Shown: positions 7,328 to 16,355 of the stretch, in pieces
Layout of the letters: every line of letters starts with the position of its first letter
How positions within the stretch are numbered: position 1 is the stretch's first letter
NCBI GenBank assembly: GCA_947458545.1
Contig: CANGYH010000009.1
Span: forward strand, 28,634 to 92,633
DNA: 64,000 nucleotides
Direction: 5' to 3'
Origin: Cytophagaceae bacterium
Lineage (GTDB): Bacteria > Bacteroidota > Bacteroidia > Cytophagales > Flexibacteraceae
Notes under the pieces: generated by a model
Database searches by the model: none
What the model saw: only the letters and a program-made list of their open reading frames with translations
What the model was told of the DNA's origin: nothing
Made by a program: the position numbers and the translations under genes

Positions 7328-8857
7328 CTACCGTATGGTGGGCAAGGTAAGGCCATCTGTAAGCGCACCTGCCAGGGCTTGTAATTGCACCAGGGCCTTT
7401 TGCCACTTGGCATGCAGTGCCACCAGCTTTACCTCAGACTCTATCAGCTTCGTCTCGCGCGTGTTGACCAAGAACAGAGAGCTCTCGCCCAAGTTGAACT
7501 TAATGGACTCGCCGTCTCGCAAGACGCGGTAATTGTTCACCATCCGCGCCTGGGTCTCTATCATAGAGCGGAAGACGGACAGGTCGTTGCGGGTTTGGCG
7601 GTAGGCTACCTCAGCATCCCGCTCGGCTTGCTTTAGGCCCAGGCGCGCCTGCTCGGTTTTGATGCGGATCTGGGCCAGTTTGCCCCGCTCTTTGCGCAAA
7701 AACAGCGGCATGGCCAAGTCTAGCCCAAAGCGATAGTTGTTACGAAAAAACGCGGCCTCTGGCGGCGGGAGCGACGAGCCGTACTTGTTAATAAACTGAT
7801 ACTTGATGTCTGCCACGGGGCGGAAGTTCTCCAGCGCCAGGCGGCGGTCAATGTCTAGCTGTTGCAGCTCTATGCGTTGGCTGGCCAGGTCTGGGTTCTG
7901 GCTCACGATCAGGTCTCGGCCTGCGGCGGGGTCTGGCCCCAGCAGGGCCACCTGCGGCATGGCAAATGCCTCGGGCGAGGTAAGCGAGTCTATCGGATCT
8001 ACCTCTTTGCTGCCCTCCCACAGGTAGCGTTGTAGTTGCATGCGGGCATTGCGCAGCTCGTTTTGGGCCTCCAGGTATTGGTTGCTGCGGTCTTGCAGCA
8101 AGATCTCGGCCTCTACGGTGTCGATGGCGGCCTCCTCGCCCACGCGGAATTTCTGCCGCACCCCGTCGTAGCGTAGTTGTGCCAGATCTACCCCCTCTCG
8201 CAAAAACTGCGCCTGGTGGTAGGCAAAGTAGAAGCTCCAATAGTCTTTGGCGGCCAGGCTCAGCACCTTGTTGGCGTAGGCGCGCGTAAGCTGCTCGCCC
8301 AGTTGCACCGCGTTTTTGCCTTGCAGCACGGCGGCCCGCCGGGCGTCTATAAGCAGGCCGCGGCCTGCTTGCAGCTCAATGCCGCCAAAGTAAAGGCCCG
8401 GGCCGCTGGTAAAGTTCTCTCCGCTTACAAAGGGGCCTCGGCCAAATTCGTAGCCGCCCGTCAGGTTTAGGCCGGCCCGCAAGGGCACCAGGCCTTTTGC
8501 CTCAGACACGTCGTAGTACACAAGCCCGTCTTGCCGCTTTTGGGCATTGAAGTAGCTCAGCTTCGGGTCGAAGTTGCCGCGCGCCTCCAGCAGTTGGGCC
8601 TCGCCGAATTTGCGGTAAAGCACCGCCTGCCGCACCAGCGGATGAGACTCGGCCACCCGCTCAAAAAAGCGGCGCTGGGTTAGCGTTCGCCCTTGGGCTG
8701 ATAGCGGCCGCAGCGTAGCCCCCGGTGCGGGCGTACCCGCCTGCGGGCTAGGTAAATTGGTTTGCCCCAGGGCCGGGCCCGCCAGGGCGAAGGCCAGGCC
8801 GGCCAACCCCAAGGCAAACCGGCACAATGGCCGTAAGACGATGTCTGGTAAGGTCAC
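7328..8857 (-). CDS. TolC family outer-membrane channel protein
   Basis: A 509-residue protein with signal peptide (residues about 1-32, LAFALAGPALGQ) and the helical outer-membrane efflux repeats of TolC. Long amphipathic helices contain the usual 'Q..V..A...Y' spacing (for example NKVLSLAAKDYWSFYFAY and ARLGLKQAERDAEVAYRQ). In a type-I-secretion or efflux assembly it would form the trimeric outer-membrane duct. The start is 5 nt after the HlyD gene stop, and the stop 14 nt before xth, so it is the third gene of a tight operon with the ABC-type membrane protein and the adaptor. Confidence 0.9.
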   Translation of the reverse strand: MTLPDIVLRPLCRFALGLAGLAFALAGPALGQTNLPSPQAGTPAPGATLRPLSAQGRTLTQRRFFERVAESHPLVRQAVLYRKFGEAQLLEARGNFDPKLSYFNAQKRQDGLVYYDVSEAKGLVPLRAGLNLTGGYEFGRGPFVSGENFTSGPGLYFGGIELQAGRGLLIDARRAAVLQGKNAVQLGEQLTRAYANKVLSLAAKDYWSFYFAYHQAQFLREGVDLAQLRYDGVRQKFRVGEEAAIDTVEAEILLQDRSNQYLEAQNELRNARMQLQRYLWEGSKEVDPIDSLTSPEAFAMPQVALLGPDPAAGRDLIVSQNPDLASQRIELQQLDIDRRLALENFRPVADIKYQFINKYGSSLPPPEAAFFRNNYRFGLDLAMPLFLRKERGKLAQIRIKTEQARLGLKQAERDAEVAYRQTRNDLSVFRSMIETQARMVNNYRVLRDGESIKFNLGESSLFLVNTRETKLIESEVKLVALHAKWQKALVQLQALAGALTDGLTLPTIR

Positions 8858-8862
8858 GACGA

Positions 8863-10317
8863 TTACTTGGCCTTTTTTTCGGGGATACCAAAGTCTGCAC
8901 CCTGGCCTTTACGCTCAGCGCCAGGGATGGCCGTGCTGGCACCATAGCGGGCCATATTGGGCGGGAAACCGTTGAGCTGACGCCAGATTTCGTAATAAAT
9001 CGGCACGAAGTTGAGCATGGCCCAACCCTTGGCCCCAGAGCCCAGGCGGATCTCGTCTGGCCAGGGCTCCAACGTTTGGTCTGGCTTGATGAGCACCCGG
9101 TAGAGGCCATTGCTGCTGGCTACAAAATCTACCACGGCCAGCCTGCCGCCAAACGTGCCAACAGATGCATTGGGCCAACCCGAAAACTGCAGCGCAGGCC
9201 AGCCGTCAAACTCGATACGCACTTGCTGGCCGAGCTTGAGCAGGGGCAAGTCCATCGGGCGCACAAACAGCTCTACGGCCCGCTCGGCCTTGCTGGGCAT
9301 GATGGTGGCGATGGGCTCGCCGTCTTTGACGTTCTCTCCAATGCCCGCCTTCAGGGCCCTCACGATGATACCGTCTTGCGGAGCCAGTACATGGTACTGG
9401 TCTTGCCGCACGCGCACGCTGGCAATCTTGTTTTGCAGTTTAGACAGGTCTGCGTCGGCCTCAGAGAGTACGGCCCGCTTGTAACTACGCTCGCCGTCTG
9501 TCTTGTTGATTTTGTCGGTGTACTCGGCCCGCACGCTGTTGAGCTCTATGCGCGCATTGATGAGCTCGTTGCGGGTATTGAGCAGCTTATTCTCGCTCTC
9601 CACCATGTAGGCAAATTTCTCTTGCAGGCTCTGCCGGCGCTTTTCAAGGTCTGTCAAAGAAATAAGGCCGTTCTTCTCATACAGTTCCTGAAAACGGTCG
9701 AACTGCCGCTTGGCGAGGGTGTATTGCACCTTTTGCGCCTCGTAGTTAGCCGAGTCGATAATCACCTTGTTGCGGGCCTGCAGCAGCTTGTTGCGCGTTT
9801 TGCGCAGGCTTAGGTCTAGGCCTTGCTGCAGGGCCACCAGCTGTGCGCTGGCAAACTCGATCTGTGCCTTGGTGCTGTTGATATAAGCCTGTTTGGCGTT
9901 GAACTGCTCTTGCAGGCGCACCAGCAGGTTGGGGTCAAAGTATTCGTCCTTAATCTCGGTAATGGTCAGCAGGGTATCGCCCCGGCGCACGGGCTGGCCC
10001 TCGGCCACGTGCCAGCGTTGAATGCGCCCGCCTATGATGTTTTGTACCGTCTGTGGGCGGTGGGCAGGGTCAAACGCGGTTACCGTACCCTCGCCGAAAA
10101 CGGACTGCTGCCAGGGGATGAACGATATAACAATCAGCAGAAAGAACAGGCCCATCAGCCAGTAGCCCACGCGCCGGCCAAACTTGGGGGTGCGTAGGTT
10201 GTCCAGGCTGGTCAGGCGTATTTCTTCTCGGGCAAAGGCGGGCACCTCGCGCGCCTCCAGCCCGATCTCTTCCATCACATCCTTTTGGGCTGCTTTGGGG
10301 GTGTGTTCGTTTTTCAT
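8863..10317 (-). CDS. HlyD family membrane-fusion (adaptor) protein
   Basis: A 484-residue periplasmic adaptor with one inner-membrane helix at about residues 52-69 (YWLMGLFFLLIVISFIPW) after a 50-residue cytoplasmic tail. A lipoyl half (GGRIQRWHVAEGQPVRRGDTL, about 96-115) is followed by about 200 residues of coiled coil (rich in Gln, Arg, Leu and Asn), the second lipoyl half (VLAPQDGIIVRALKAGIGENVKDGE), and a beta-barrel domain. This layout matches adaptors of type I secretion systems or peptide exporters. It sits 13 nt downstream of the ABC-type gene and 5 nt upstream of the TolC gene, completing a tripartite set. Confidence 0.93.
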   Translation of the reverse strand: MKNEHTPKAAQKDVMEEIGLEAREVPAFAREEIRLTSLDNLRTPKFGRRVGYWLMGLFFLLIVISFIPWQQSVFGEGTVTAFDPAHRPQTVQNIIGGRIQRWHVAEGQPVRRGDTLLTITEIKDEYFDPNLLVRLQEQFNAKQAYINSTKAQIEFASAQLVALQQGLDLSLRKTRNKLLQARNKVIIDSANYEAQKVQYTLAKRQFDRFQELYEKNGLISLTDLEKRRQSLQEKFAYMVESENKLLNTRNELINARIELNSVRAEYTDKINKTDGERSYKRAVLSEADADLSKLQNKIASVRVRQDQYHVLAPQDGIIVRALKAGIGENVKDGEPIATIMPSKAERAVELFVRPMDLPLLKLGQQVRIEFDGWPALQFSGWPNASVGTFGGRLAVVDFVASSNGLYRVLIKPDQTLEPWPDEIRLGSGAKGWAMLNFVPIYYEIWRQLNGFPPNMARYGASTAIPGAERKGQGADFGIPEKKAK

Positions 10318-10330
10318 GGAGTGTAGGCGC

Positions 10331-12052
10331 TTATTGGGCGGCGGGGGTGGGGTTGGTCAGGTCGTTTACCAGAGCAGCGTCTTGCCGCCAGATGCCATCG
10401 GCAGAGAACACAATCACGGTATTGGTGCGGGCATACTGGGCCAGCACCTCTACCATCCGGCTCTTTTGCCCCACCGTCATAAAGCGGACGTTGTCGCGGA
10501 TGATCAACAGCCGCGGGGCCGTCATCAGGCGCATGGCCAGCGGCATAATTTCGGCCAGGTAGCCCTCTAGATTACGGCCTGCGGGCAGCAGGTTGTTGCG
10601 TAGCCCGTCGGGCAGGTTCAGGTAGTCTTCTTCGGCCCCGAGGCGCCGCATCCACAGCAGAAAGTCGTTGTAGCTGTAGTCTGGGTGCATCAGGCGCAGG
10701 TTGGTCTCTATGGTGCCCGCCAGCAAGTCTGCCGAGCCCGAGTAGAGGCCCAACTGCTGCCGCCAGGTAAAATTGTCCAGCTCGCGGATGGGGATGCCGT
10801 CTGCCAGGGCCACGCCCTGGTAATCTTCGTGGGCAGAGAGCAGGATGTCCGTCAGCGTATTGATGGTCTCTTGGTCGTGTACGTCCATCAGGTGCAGGCG
10901 GCCGGGCAGCAGGGCGGCGGTGTAATGCTGCAACACCGGGCGCCCGACGCTGTCTGCGGCAGAGAGGTCTCGCAGCACGATTTCGGCCCCGCGCTCGCCG
11001 TGGGGGTTGCGGGTGGTCAGGCTGGCGGCGCCATCTTCGTTCTCTCGGTAGAGGGCCGTTACGTGGCTGATTTTTTCGGTAGCCGTCAGCAGGTCGTAGA
11101 TGGTATCCATGTAAATCACCAGCTTTTCTACCGAGCCCACCAGCGTGAGCACCACAAACTCGCTGGCCACAAACTGCCCCAGGGTGATGCGGTTATCTAC
11201 CACCAGCACCACGCCTAAAATTAGCAGCCCGCCAATCACAAGCACCTTAAAGACGACGATCCAGGCATACTGGACGATGAGTATTTTAAAGTGCTTGTCG
11301 CGGTAGCTCAGGTAGGTGGTAACCAGCTTATCTGTCTGCCTGATAGCCTCCGCATGCGAGAAAAGGCGGGCCGGCCGCACCACCCGCGCCGTCTCTTCTA
11401 GCCAGAAAGCCACCTTGTATTTATAGGTACTCTCCTTCAGGCTGGTATAGAGGCCCTCTGGGCCTGTAAAGCGGAAGATGCCATACAGAAAAATGGCCAG
11501 AAATAGAATAAGAAAGATGAAGAACGGATGGTAAAACGACAGCAGCAGCAACCCCACCAGAATCTGAATAAGCGCCGCAGACAGGTCTATCAGCAGCTTG
11601 GGCAGGCTCTTTTGCAGGGTAATGACGTCGAAAAACCGGTTCATCAGCTCGGGCAGGTGTGACCCCCGCAGGGCGTCAAACCGCAGCCGCAGCAGAGAGA
11701 GCGTCATCTGAAAGGCCGTGCGCGCAAATACCCGCCGCTGCAAAATCTCTACCAGCCGTATCTGCATGATCTGCAACACCCCAGACATGGCCGAGGCCAG
11801 AATGACCAGCCCGATGAGCACGTACACACTCTCGAAAACCAGCCCGCCAGAAACCCGCGTAATGATGCCCTGTATGCCTAGCGGCAAGGCCAGGCCCACC
11901 AACGCCGTAAAAACAGAAAAGACGTAGATGAAACCGATGTCTTTCTTCTCTTCTGCCAGCAAAGCCAGAAACTTGCGCAGCGGCGACCTGTGGTCAGAGA
12001 TGTGGTGGTCGTCGTGCGGGGCCTGAGAGCCGTGAGGCGCAGAGTTACTCAT
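10331..12052 (-). CDS. ABC exporter membrane protein with a degenerate, probably ATPase-dead nucleotide-binding domain
   Basis: A 573-residue protein. Residues about 38-330 form a type-I exporter membrane domain with roughly six helices. Residues about 357-560 align along their length with an ABC nucleotide-binding domain, but every ATP motif is lost. The Walker A position reads LMDVHDQETIN (388-398), with no GxxGxGKS. The Q-loop region is GLYSGSADLLAGTIETNL, lacking the Gln. The signature LSGGQ is LPAGR (489-493), Walker B is LLIIRDN (515-521), and the switch His is Ala (FSADG). The reading frame is intact. It heads an operon with HlyD and TolC. It may dimerise with an ATPase encoded elsewhere or act as a scaffold. 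ATG 12052 was chosen over a 10-residue extension. Confidence 0.85.
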   Translation of the reverse strand: MSNSAPHGSQAPHDDHHISDHRSPLRKFLALLAEEKKDIGFIYVFSVFTALVGLALPLGIQGIITRVSGGLVFESVYVLIGLVILASAMSGVLQIMQIRLVEILQRRVFARTAFQMTLSLLRLRFDALRGSHLPELMNRFFDVITLQKSLPKLLIDLSAALIQILVGLLLLSFYHPFFIFLILFLAIFLYGIFRFTGPEGLYTSLKESTYKYKVAFWLEETARVVRPARLFSHAEAIRQTDKLVTTYLSYRDKHFKILIVQYAWIVVFKVLVIGGLLILGVVLVVDNRITLGQFVASEFVVLTLVGSVEKLVIYMDTIYDLLTATEKISHVTALYRENEDGAASLTTRNPHGERGAEIVLRDLSAADSVGRPVLQHYTAALLPGRLHLMDVHDQETINTLTDILLSAHEDYQGVALADGIPIRELDNFTWRQQLGLYSGSADLLAGTIETNLRLMHPDYSYNDFLLWMRRLGAEEDYLNLPDGLRNNLLPAGRNLEGYLAEIMPLAMRLMTAPRLLIIRDNVRFMTVGQKSRMVEVLAQYARTNTVIVFSADGIWRQDAALVNDLTNPTPAAQ

Positions 12053-12062
12053 AGATGCAGAA

Positions 12063-12070
12063 CAAAGGTG
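12063..12070 (-). promoter_or_regulatory. -7-like promoter element for the exporter operon
   Basis: On the minus strand the sequence reads CACCTTTG, seven of eight positions of TAnnTTTG counting the free ones, 10 nt before the ATG at 12052. It is the only such element in the intergenic space. Confidence 0.4.
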
Positions 12071-12256
12071 GCCAGTTGCCAAAAAGCCAAAGCGTTACCG
12101 GGCCGGGGCCCGCTCAAAAAAACCAGCAAAAAGCAATAAGCCGTTGGCCGACAAGCAAGCATCATGCCAACTGCCTGCACCCTGCTTTGTTTTTGTGTGA
12201 AGGTAAGGCCGCGCCGCGCCTTGCATCTGCCCCGCCATCTTGGCAGGGGCCGCTGC

Positions 12257-12264
12257 TATCTTTA
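12257..12264 (+). promoter_or_regulatory. -7-like promoter element for the M43 protease gene
   Basis: TATCTTTA, one mismatch from TAnnTTTG, ends 4 nt before the ATG at 12269, which would give a leaderless or nearly leaderless message. The same octamer precedes the amylase gene at 31378. Confidence 0.4.
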
Positions 12265-12268
12265 GGCT

Positions 12269-13522
12269 ATGAAATTTCAGTATTGGCTGGCACTGGGCTT
12301 GGTATGGGCCTGCTTTGGGGGCCTCCAAGCCCAGACGCAGGAGCCTTGCGGTACGGCGCTGGCTGTACAGAAACTGACGCCCGAGCAGCGCCGGTTTTTG
12401 CCCGGTGGCCAGGCCTTTGAGCAGGCATTGCGCGTGGGGGCCACCCAGCACGGCAGCCTGTGCGACTCTGGCATTGTGTACCGCATACCGGTGGTTTTCC
12501 ACGTTGTGCACAACGGAGAGCCGATCGGCACCGGAGACAACATCGCCGAGGCCCGCCTGCAAGAGCAAATAGACATCCTCAACCAAGACTATCGCCGGCG
12601 CCCCGGCACCCTGGGTTTTAACACTGACCCCCGCGGCGCCGACGCCTGGATAGAGTTTTACCTGGCCTGCCGAGACCCACAGGGCAACCCTCACACAGGT
12701 ATTAATCGCATCAATGGCCAGCGCGATACCTGGGTGTTGGCAGACAACAGCCTGAAAGACGTCATCAGTTGGCCTACAGACCGCTACCTCAACTTCTGGG
12801 TGGCAGACATCGAAGGCTCGGGCCTGGGATGGGCTACTTTCCCGGCTTCTACGCTGCCCGGCCTGCCCATCACCCAAGGGACAGACGGCGTGGTGATAGA
12901 CCGCGGGGCCGTGGGCTACAGCACCACGAGCCGCCTTTACAACAAGGGCCGCACCGCCACCCACGAGGTGGGCCACTGGCTGGGGCTGCTCCACATTTGG
13001 GGCGACGGCGACTGCAGCGCCACTGACTTTTGCGAAGATACCCCCCCGCAAAACGGGTACTTCCTCCAGTGCCCCATCCCCAGTGCCCTGGCCTGCCCCG
13101 GCGAGCCTGCCCCCATGCAGCGCAACTACCTGCAATACACCCCAGACACCTGCATGAACATCTTTACCCGAGACCAGGTGTACCGCATGCGCTACGTGCT
13201 CTGCAACACGCCTGACCGTGTAACGCTGCGCAACCAGGCCCCCTGCACCACCCATACGCAGCCGCAGGCACGGCCCTTGTTCCAGATACTTTACCTGCCG
13301 GGCCTGGCCGGGCAGTTCAGGCTCGCCTTTGCCGAGGCAGGCCGGGCCCGCATTGTGCTCTACAGCGCCGACGGTAAGTACCTGTTAGACCAAACCGTAG
13401 ACGCTGACCCAGGCCAACAGGTGAGCTACAACCTGAGCACCTTTGCCCCGGGCACCTATGCCCTTTTGGTTACCCAAAACGGCCGGCAAGAAGTCCGCCG
13501 CGTTGTAAACCGGGTCCGGTAA
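12269..13522 (+). CDS. M43 (pappalysin/cytophagalysin) zinc metalloprotease with T9SS sorting domain
   Basis: A 417-residue secreted protease. The signal peptide covers about residues 1-22 (ending GGLQAQ). The catalytic domain has the extended zinc motif THEVGHWLGLLHIWGD (H232, E233, H236, G239, H242), followed by Cys-containing loops (CEDTPPQ, MQRNYLQYTPDTCMNIFT) typical of M43B enzymes; the Met in DTCMNIFT is the likely Met-turn. Residues about 340-417 form a type-A T9SS C-terminal domain ending PGTYALLVTQNG followed by a basic tail RRVVNRVR, so it should cross the outer membrane by the Por system. It is divergent from the exporter operon. Confidence 0.92.
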   Translation: MKFQYWLALGLVWACFGGLQAQTQEPCGTALAVQKLTPEQRRFLPGGQAFEQALRVGATQHGSLCDSGIVYRIPVVFHVVHNGEPIGTGDNIAEARLQEQIDILNQDYRRRPGTLGFNTDPRGADAWIEFYLACRDPQGNPHTGINRINGQRDTWVLADNSLKDVISWPTDRYLNFWVADIEGSGLGWATFPASTLPGLPITQGTDGVVIDRGAVGYSTTSRLYNKGRTATHEVGHWLGLLHIWGDGDCSATDFCEDTPPQNGYFLQCPIPSALACPGEPAPMQRNYLQYTPDTCMNIFTRDQVYRMRYVLCNTPDRVTLRNQAPCTTHTQPQARPLFQILYLPGLAGQFRLAFAEAGRARIVLYSADGKYLLDQTVDADPGQQVSYNLSTFAPGTYALLVTQNGRQEVRRVVNRVR

Positions 13523-13676
13523 ATAGGTAATCAGGCCAGGTAAGCTTGCCTTAGGGCCGATGCCCCTTCCCTGTGGGGCACGCAATTTTGGCCCGTGGTG
13601 CCCCAGCCTTGGCATAAGTTACGCCCCTGCTGATGCTTACTTCTGCCCTGATGGCCCGAACTTGCAGCCTGTTGCA

Positions 13677-16307
13677 ATGAAGACCAAGGCCCCCAAAGCA
13701 GGTGCAGCCCCAGAGGCGGCCAAAGAGACGCCCCTGATGCGGCAATACAACGCCATCAAGGCGAAGCACCCGGGGGCGCTGCTGCTTTTTCGGGTAGGCG
13801 ACTTTTACGAGACCTTCGGCGAGGATGCCGTGGCTACGTCGGCGGCGCTGTCCATCACGCTCACCAAGCGGGGCAACGGGTCGGCGTCAGAGACGGCCCT
13901 GGCAGGCTTTCCGCACCACGCGCTGGATACGTATCTGCCGAAGCTCATCCGGGCCGGGCACCGCGTCGCCATCTGCGACCAGCTCGAAGACCCCAAGTTG
14001 GCCGTCGGCGTCGTAAAGCGGGGCGTAACCGAGTTGGTGACGCCCGGCATCAGCCTGGCCGATGCCATGCTGGATGCCCGCAGCGCCCGCTACCTGGCGG
14101 CCGTACACCTGGGCGGGCCGCAGGTAGGCCTGGCCTTTCTGGACGCCAGCACGGGCGAGTTTCTCTGCGCCCAGGGCGATGCCGCCTTTGCCCAGAAGCT
14201 GATGCAGAGCCTGGCCCCGGCCGAGGTACTTTGCGCCAAGCCCCAGCGCCAGGCGCTGGACGAGCTCTTTGGGCAGGTGCAGGCCCCGTTCTACCTGGAC
14301 GACTGGATCCTCCAGCCCGCCTTCGGCTACGACCTGCTGACGCGCCACTTTGCCACCCAGAGCCTGAAGGGGTTCGGCGTAGAGAACCTGCCCTACGCCA
14401 TAGCCGCCGCCGGGGCCGTGCTCCACTATCTGGACACGACCGAGCACAAGCAGCTCTCGCACATCACGGGCCTGAGCCGAATAGACGAAGCCGGCCACGT
14501 CTGGCTAGACCGGTTCACCATTCGCAACCTGGAGCTGATAGAGCCCCAGCACGAGGGCGGCACCGCCCTGGTAGATGTGCTGGACAAGACCGTGGCCCCC
14601 ATGGGCGCGCGCCTGCTGCGCAAATGGCTGGTGCTCCCGCTGACAGACACCGCCCGCATTGCCGAGCGCCACACGGCCGTGGCCTACTTCGTAGAAGATG
14701 CCGCCGCCACCGATGCCCTGCGCGAGCACCTGCGCGCCATGGGCGACCTGGAGCGCCTGGCCAGCAAGGTGGCCATGCGCCGGATCAGTCCGCGCGAGCT
14801 GGCCCAACTGCGGCGGGCCCTGCAGCAGGTAGAGCCCATGCAGCAACTGCTGGCCGCCAGCCAGGTGCATCCGCTGATGGCCCTGGCCGACAGGCTGAAC
14901 CCCTGCAGGGTGCTGGCCCAGCGCATAGCCCGCACGCTGGCAGACGATGCCCCGGTCCAGGTGGCCCAGGGCGGCGTCATCCGCCCCGGCGTGCACCCCG
15001 AGCTGGACGAGCTGCGTCAGATGGCCTTTGCCGGCAAAGACTACCTGGCCGAGGTGCAACGCCGCGAGGCCGCCCAGACGGGCATCCCGAGCCTGAAAAT
15101 CAACTACAACAAGGTCTTTGGCTACTACCTGGAGGTAACCCACGCCCACCGAGACAAGGTGCCGGCAGACTGGATCCGCAAGCAGACGCTGGTGAATGCC
15201 GAGCGCTATATAACCCCAGAGCTGAAGACCTACGAAGAGAAGATCACCACGGCCGAAGACCGCATCGGCCTGCTGGAGGCCCGCCTCTGGCAAGAGCTGG
15301 TGGAAGAGACCGCCACCTACGTGGAGGTGCTGCAACAAAACGCCCGCCTGGCCGCCGAGGCCGACTGCCTGGCCGCCTTTGCCGAGGTGGCCCGCGCCTA
15401 CCACTACGTGCGCCCCCAGATGGTGCCCGGCCGCGAGCTGACCCTGACCGGCGCCCGACACCCCGTCATAGAGCGCCGCCTGCCCCCGGGCGAGGGCTAC
15501 GTGCCCAACGACGTGCACCTGGACGAGGCCGAACAGCAGATCGTGCTGGTGACCGGCCCCAACATGAGCGGAAAGTCTGCCCTGCTGCGCCAGACGGCCC
15601 TGGTGGTGCTGATGGCCCAGGCCGGCAGCTTTGTGCCCTGCCAGGCCGCCACCATCGGCTGGGTAGATAAGGTCTTTACCCGCGTGGGCGCCTCCGACAA
15701 CCTGAGCCGGGGCGAGAGCACGTTTATGGTCGAGATGACCGAGACGGCCTCTATCCTGCACAACCTATCAGACCGGTCACTGGTGTTGATGGACGAGATT
15801 GGCCGCGGCACCAGCACCTACGACGGCATCTCCATTGCCTGGGCCATTGTGGAGTATCTGCACAACCACCCCAAGGCCCGGCCCAAAACCCTGTTTGCCA
15901 CCCACTACCACGAGCTATCTGAGCTGGCCCAGACACTCCCGCGCATCAAGAACTTCAACGTAAGCGTGCGCGAGGCGCAAGATAGGGTCATCTTCTTGCG
16001 CAAGCTAGAGCCAGGCTCGGCCGCGCACAGCTTCGGCATACACGTGGCCCAGATGGCGGGCATCCCGCTGGAGGTCGTCTCCCGCGCCGACGAGGTCCTC
16101 AAACACCTGGAGGCCGACCGCCAGCACAAAGGCGTGGCCGCCCGCGTGCGCAAGGTGCCCAAGCCCGTCCAACTGGCCATGTTCGGCTCCGAAAACCCCC
16201 AGGCGGAGCTGGCCTTCCAAGCCCTCCAAGCGCTGGACCTCAACACGATGTCACCCATCCAAGCCCTGCTCAAACTGGCCGAGTTGCAGAAGATGGGGAA
16301 GGAGTAG
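13677..16307 (+). CDS. mutS: DNA mismatch repair protein MutS
   Basis: An 876-residue mismatch-recognition ATPase. The mismatch-reading loop GDFYETF (Phe-Tyr-Glu) lies near residue 42; then come the connector, core and clamp domains. The ATPase carries Walker A GPNMSGKS (about residues 627-634), the SRGESTFMVEM stretch, Walker B LVLMDEIGRGTSTYDG, and the ATHYHEL switch. The ATG at 13677 gives the family N-terminus (short charged leader, then LMRQYNAIKAKHPGALLLFRVG); an in-frame ATG 39 codons upstream adds Cys/Pro-rich sequence unlike the family. Codon use is very GC-rich and uniform. No mutL lies nearby, which is common. Confidence 0.97.
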   Translation: MKTKAPKAGAAPEAAKETPLMRQYNAIKAKHPGALLLFRVGDFYETFGEDAVATSAALSITLTKRGNGSASETALAGFPHHALDTYLPKLIRAGHRVAICDQLEDPKLAVGVVKRGVTELVTPGISLADAMLDARSARYLAAVHLGGPQVGLAFLDASTGEFLCAQGDAAFAQKLMQSLAPAEVLCAKPQRQALDELFGQVQAPFYLDDWILQPAFGYDLLTRHFATQSLKGFGVENLPYAIAAAGAVLHYLDTTEHKQLSHITGLSRIDEAGHVWLDRFTIRNLELIEPQHEGGTALVDVLDKTVAPMGARLLRKWLVLPLTDTARIAERHTAVAYFVEDAAATDALREHLRAMGDLERLASKVAMRRISPRELAQLRRALQQVEPMQQLLAASQVHPLMALADRLNPCRVLAQRIARTLADDAPVQVAQGGVIRPGVHPELDELRQMAFAGKDYLAEVQRREAAQTGIPSLKINYNKVFGYYLEVTHAHRDKVPADWIRKQTLVNAERYITPELKTYEEKITTAEDRIGLLEARLWQELVEETATYVEVLQQNARLAAEADCLAAFAEVARAYHYVRPQMVPGRELTLTGARHPVIERRLPPGEGYVPNDVHLDEAEQQIVLVTGPNMSGKSALLRQTALVVLMAQAGSFVPCQAATIGWVDKVFTRVGASDNLSRGESTFMVEMTETASILHNLSDRSLVLMDEIGRGTSTYDGISIAWAIVEYLHNHPKARPKTLFATHYHELSELAQTLPRIKNFNVSVREAQDRVIFLRKLEPGSAAHSFGIHVAQMAGIPLEVVSRADEVLKHLEADRQHKGVAARVRKVPKPVQLAMFGSENPQAELAFQALQALDLNTMSPIQALLKLAELQKMGKE

Positions 16308-16355
16308 TCGGGCAGCGGAAGCTCGCCCGGTGCTCTCGCAAGCCTCCTGGCCGGT

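Noticed and set aside
12281..12304. Second sigma-54-like site in the M43 protease gene
   Set aside because: CTGGCACTGGGCTTGG is in coding sequence and lacks the GC at -12 in the right spacing.
12095..13255. Long minus-strand frame (386 codons) antisense to the M43 protease
   Set aside because: It is a shadow of a gene with a complete catalytic motif; the antisense frame has no recognisable domain and extends into the intergenic region.
13561..13580. Terminator after the M43 protease gene
   Set aside because: TGCCCC/GGGGCA is only a 6-bp stem with an 8-nt loop and no T-run of note.
13560..13676. N-terminal extension of mutS by 39 codons
   Set aside because: The extension is Cys/Pro-rich and unlike MutS; the ATG at 13677 gives the family N-terminus.
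14505..15761. Long minus-strand frame inside mutS
   Set aside because: High-GC genes give long antisense frames; it lies wholly within mutS and its Gly/His/Leu/Gln-rich composition is not protein-like.
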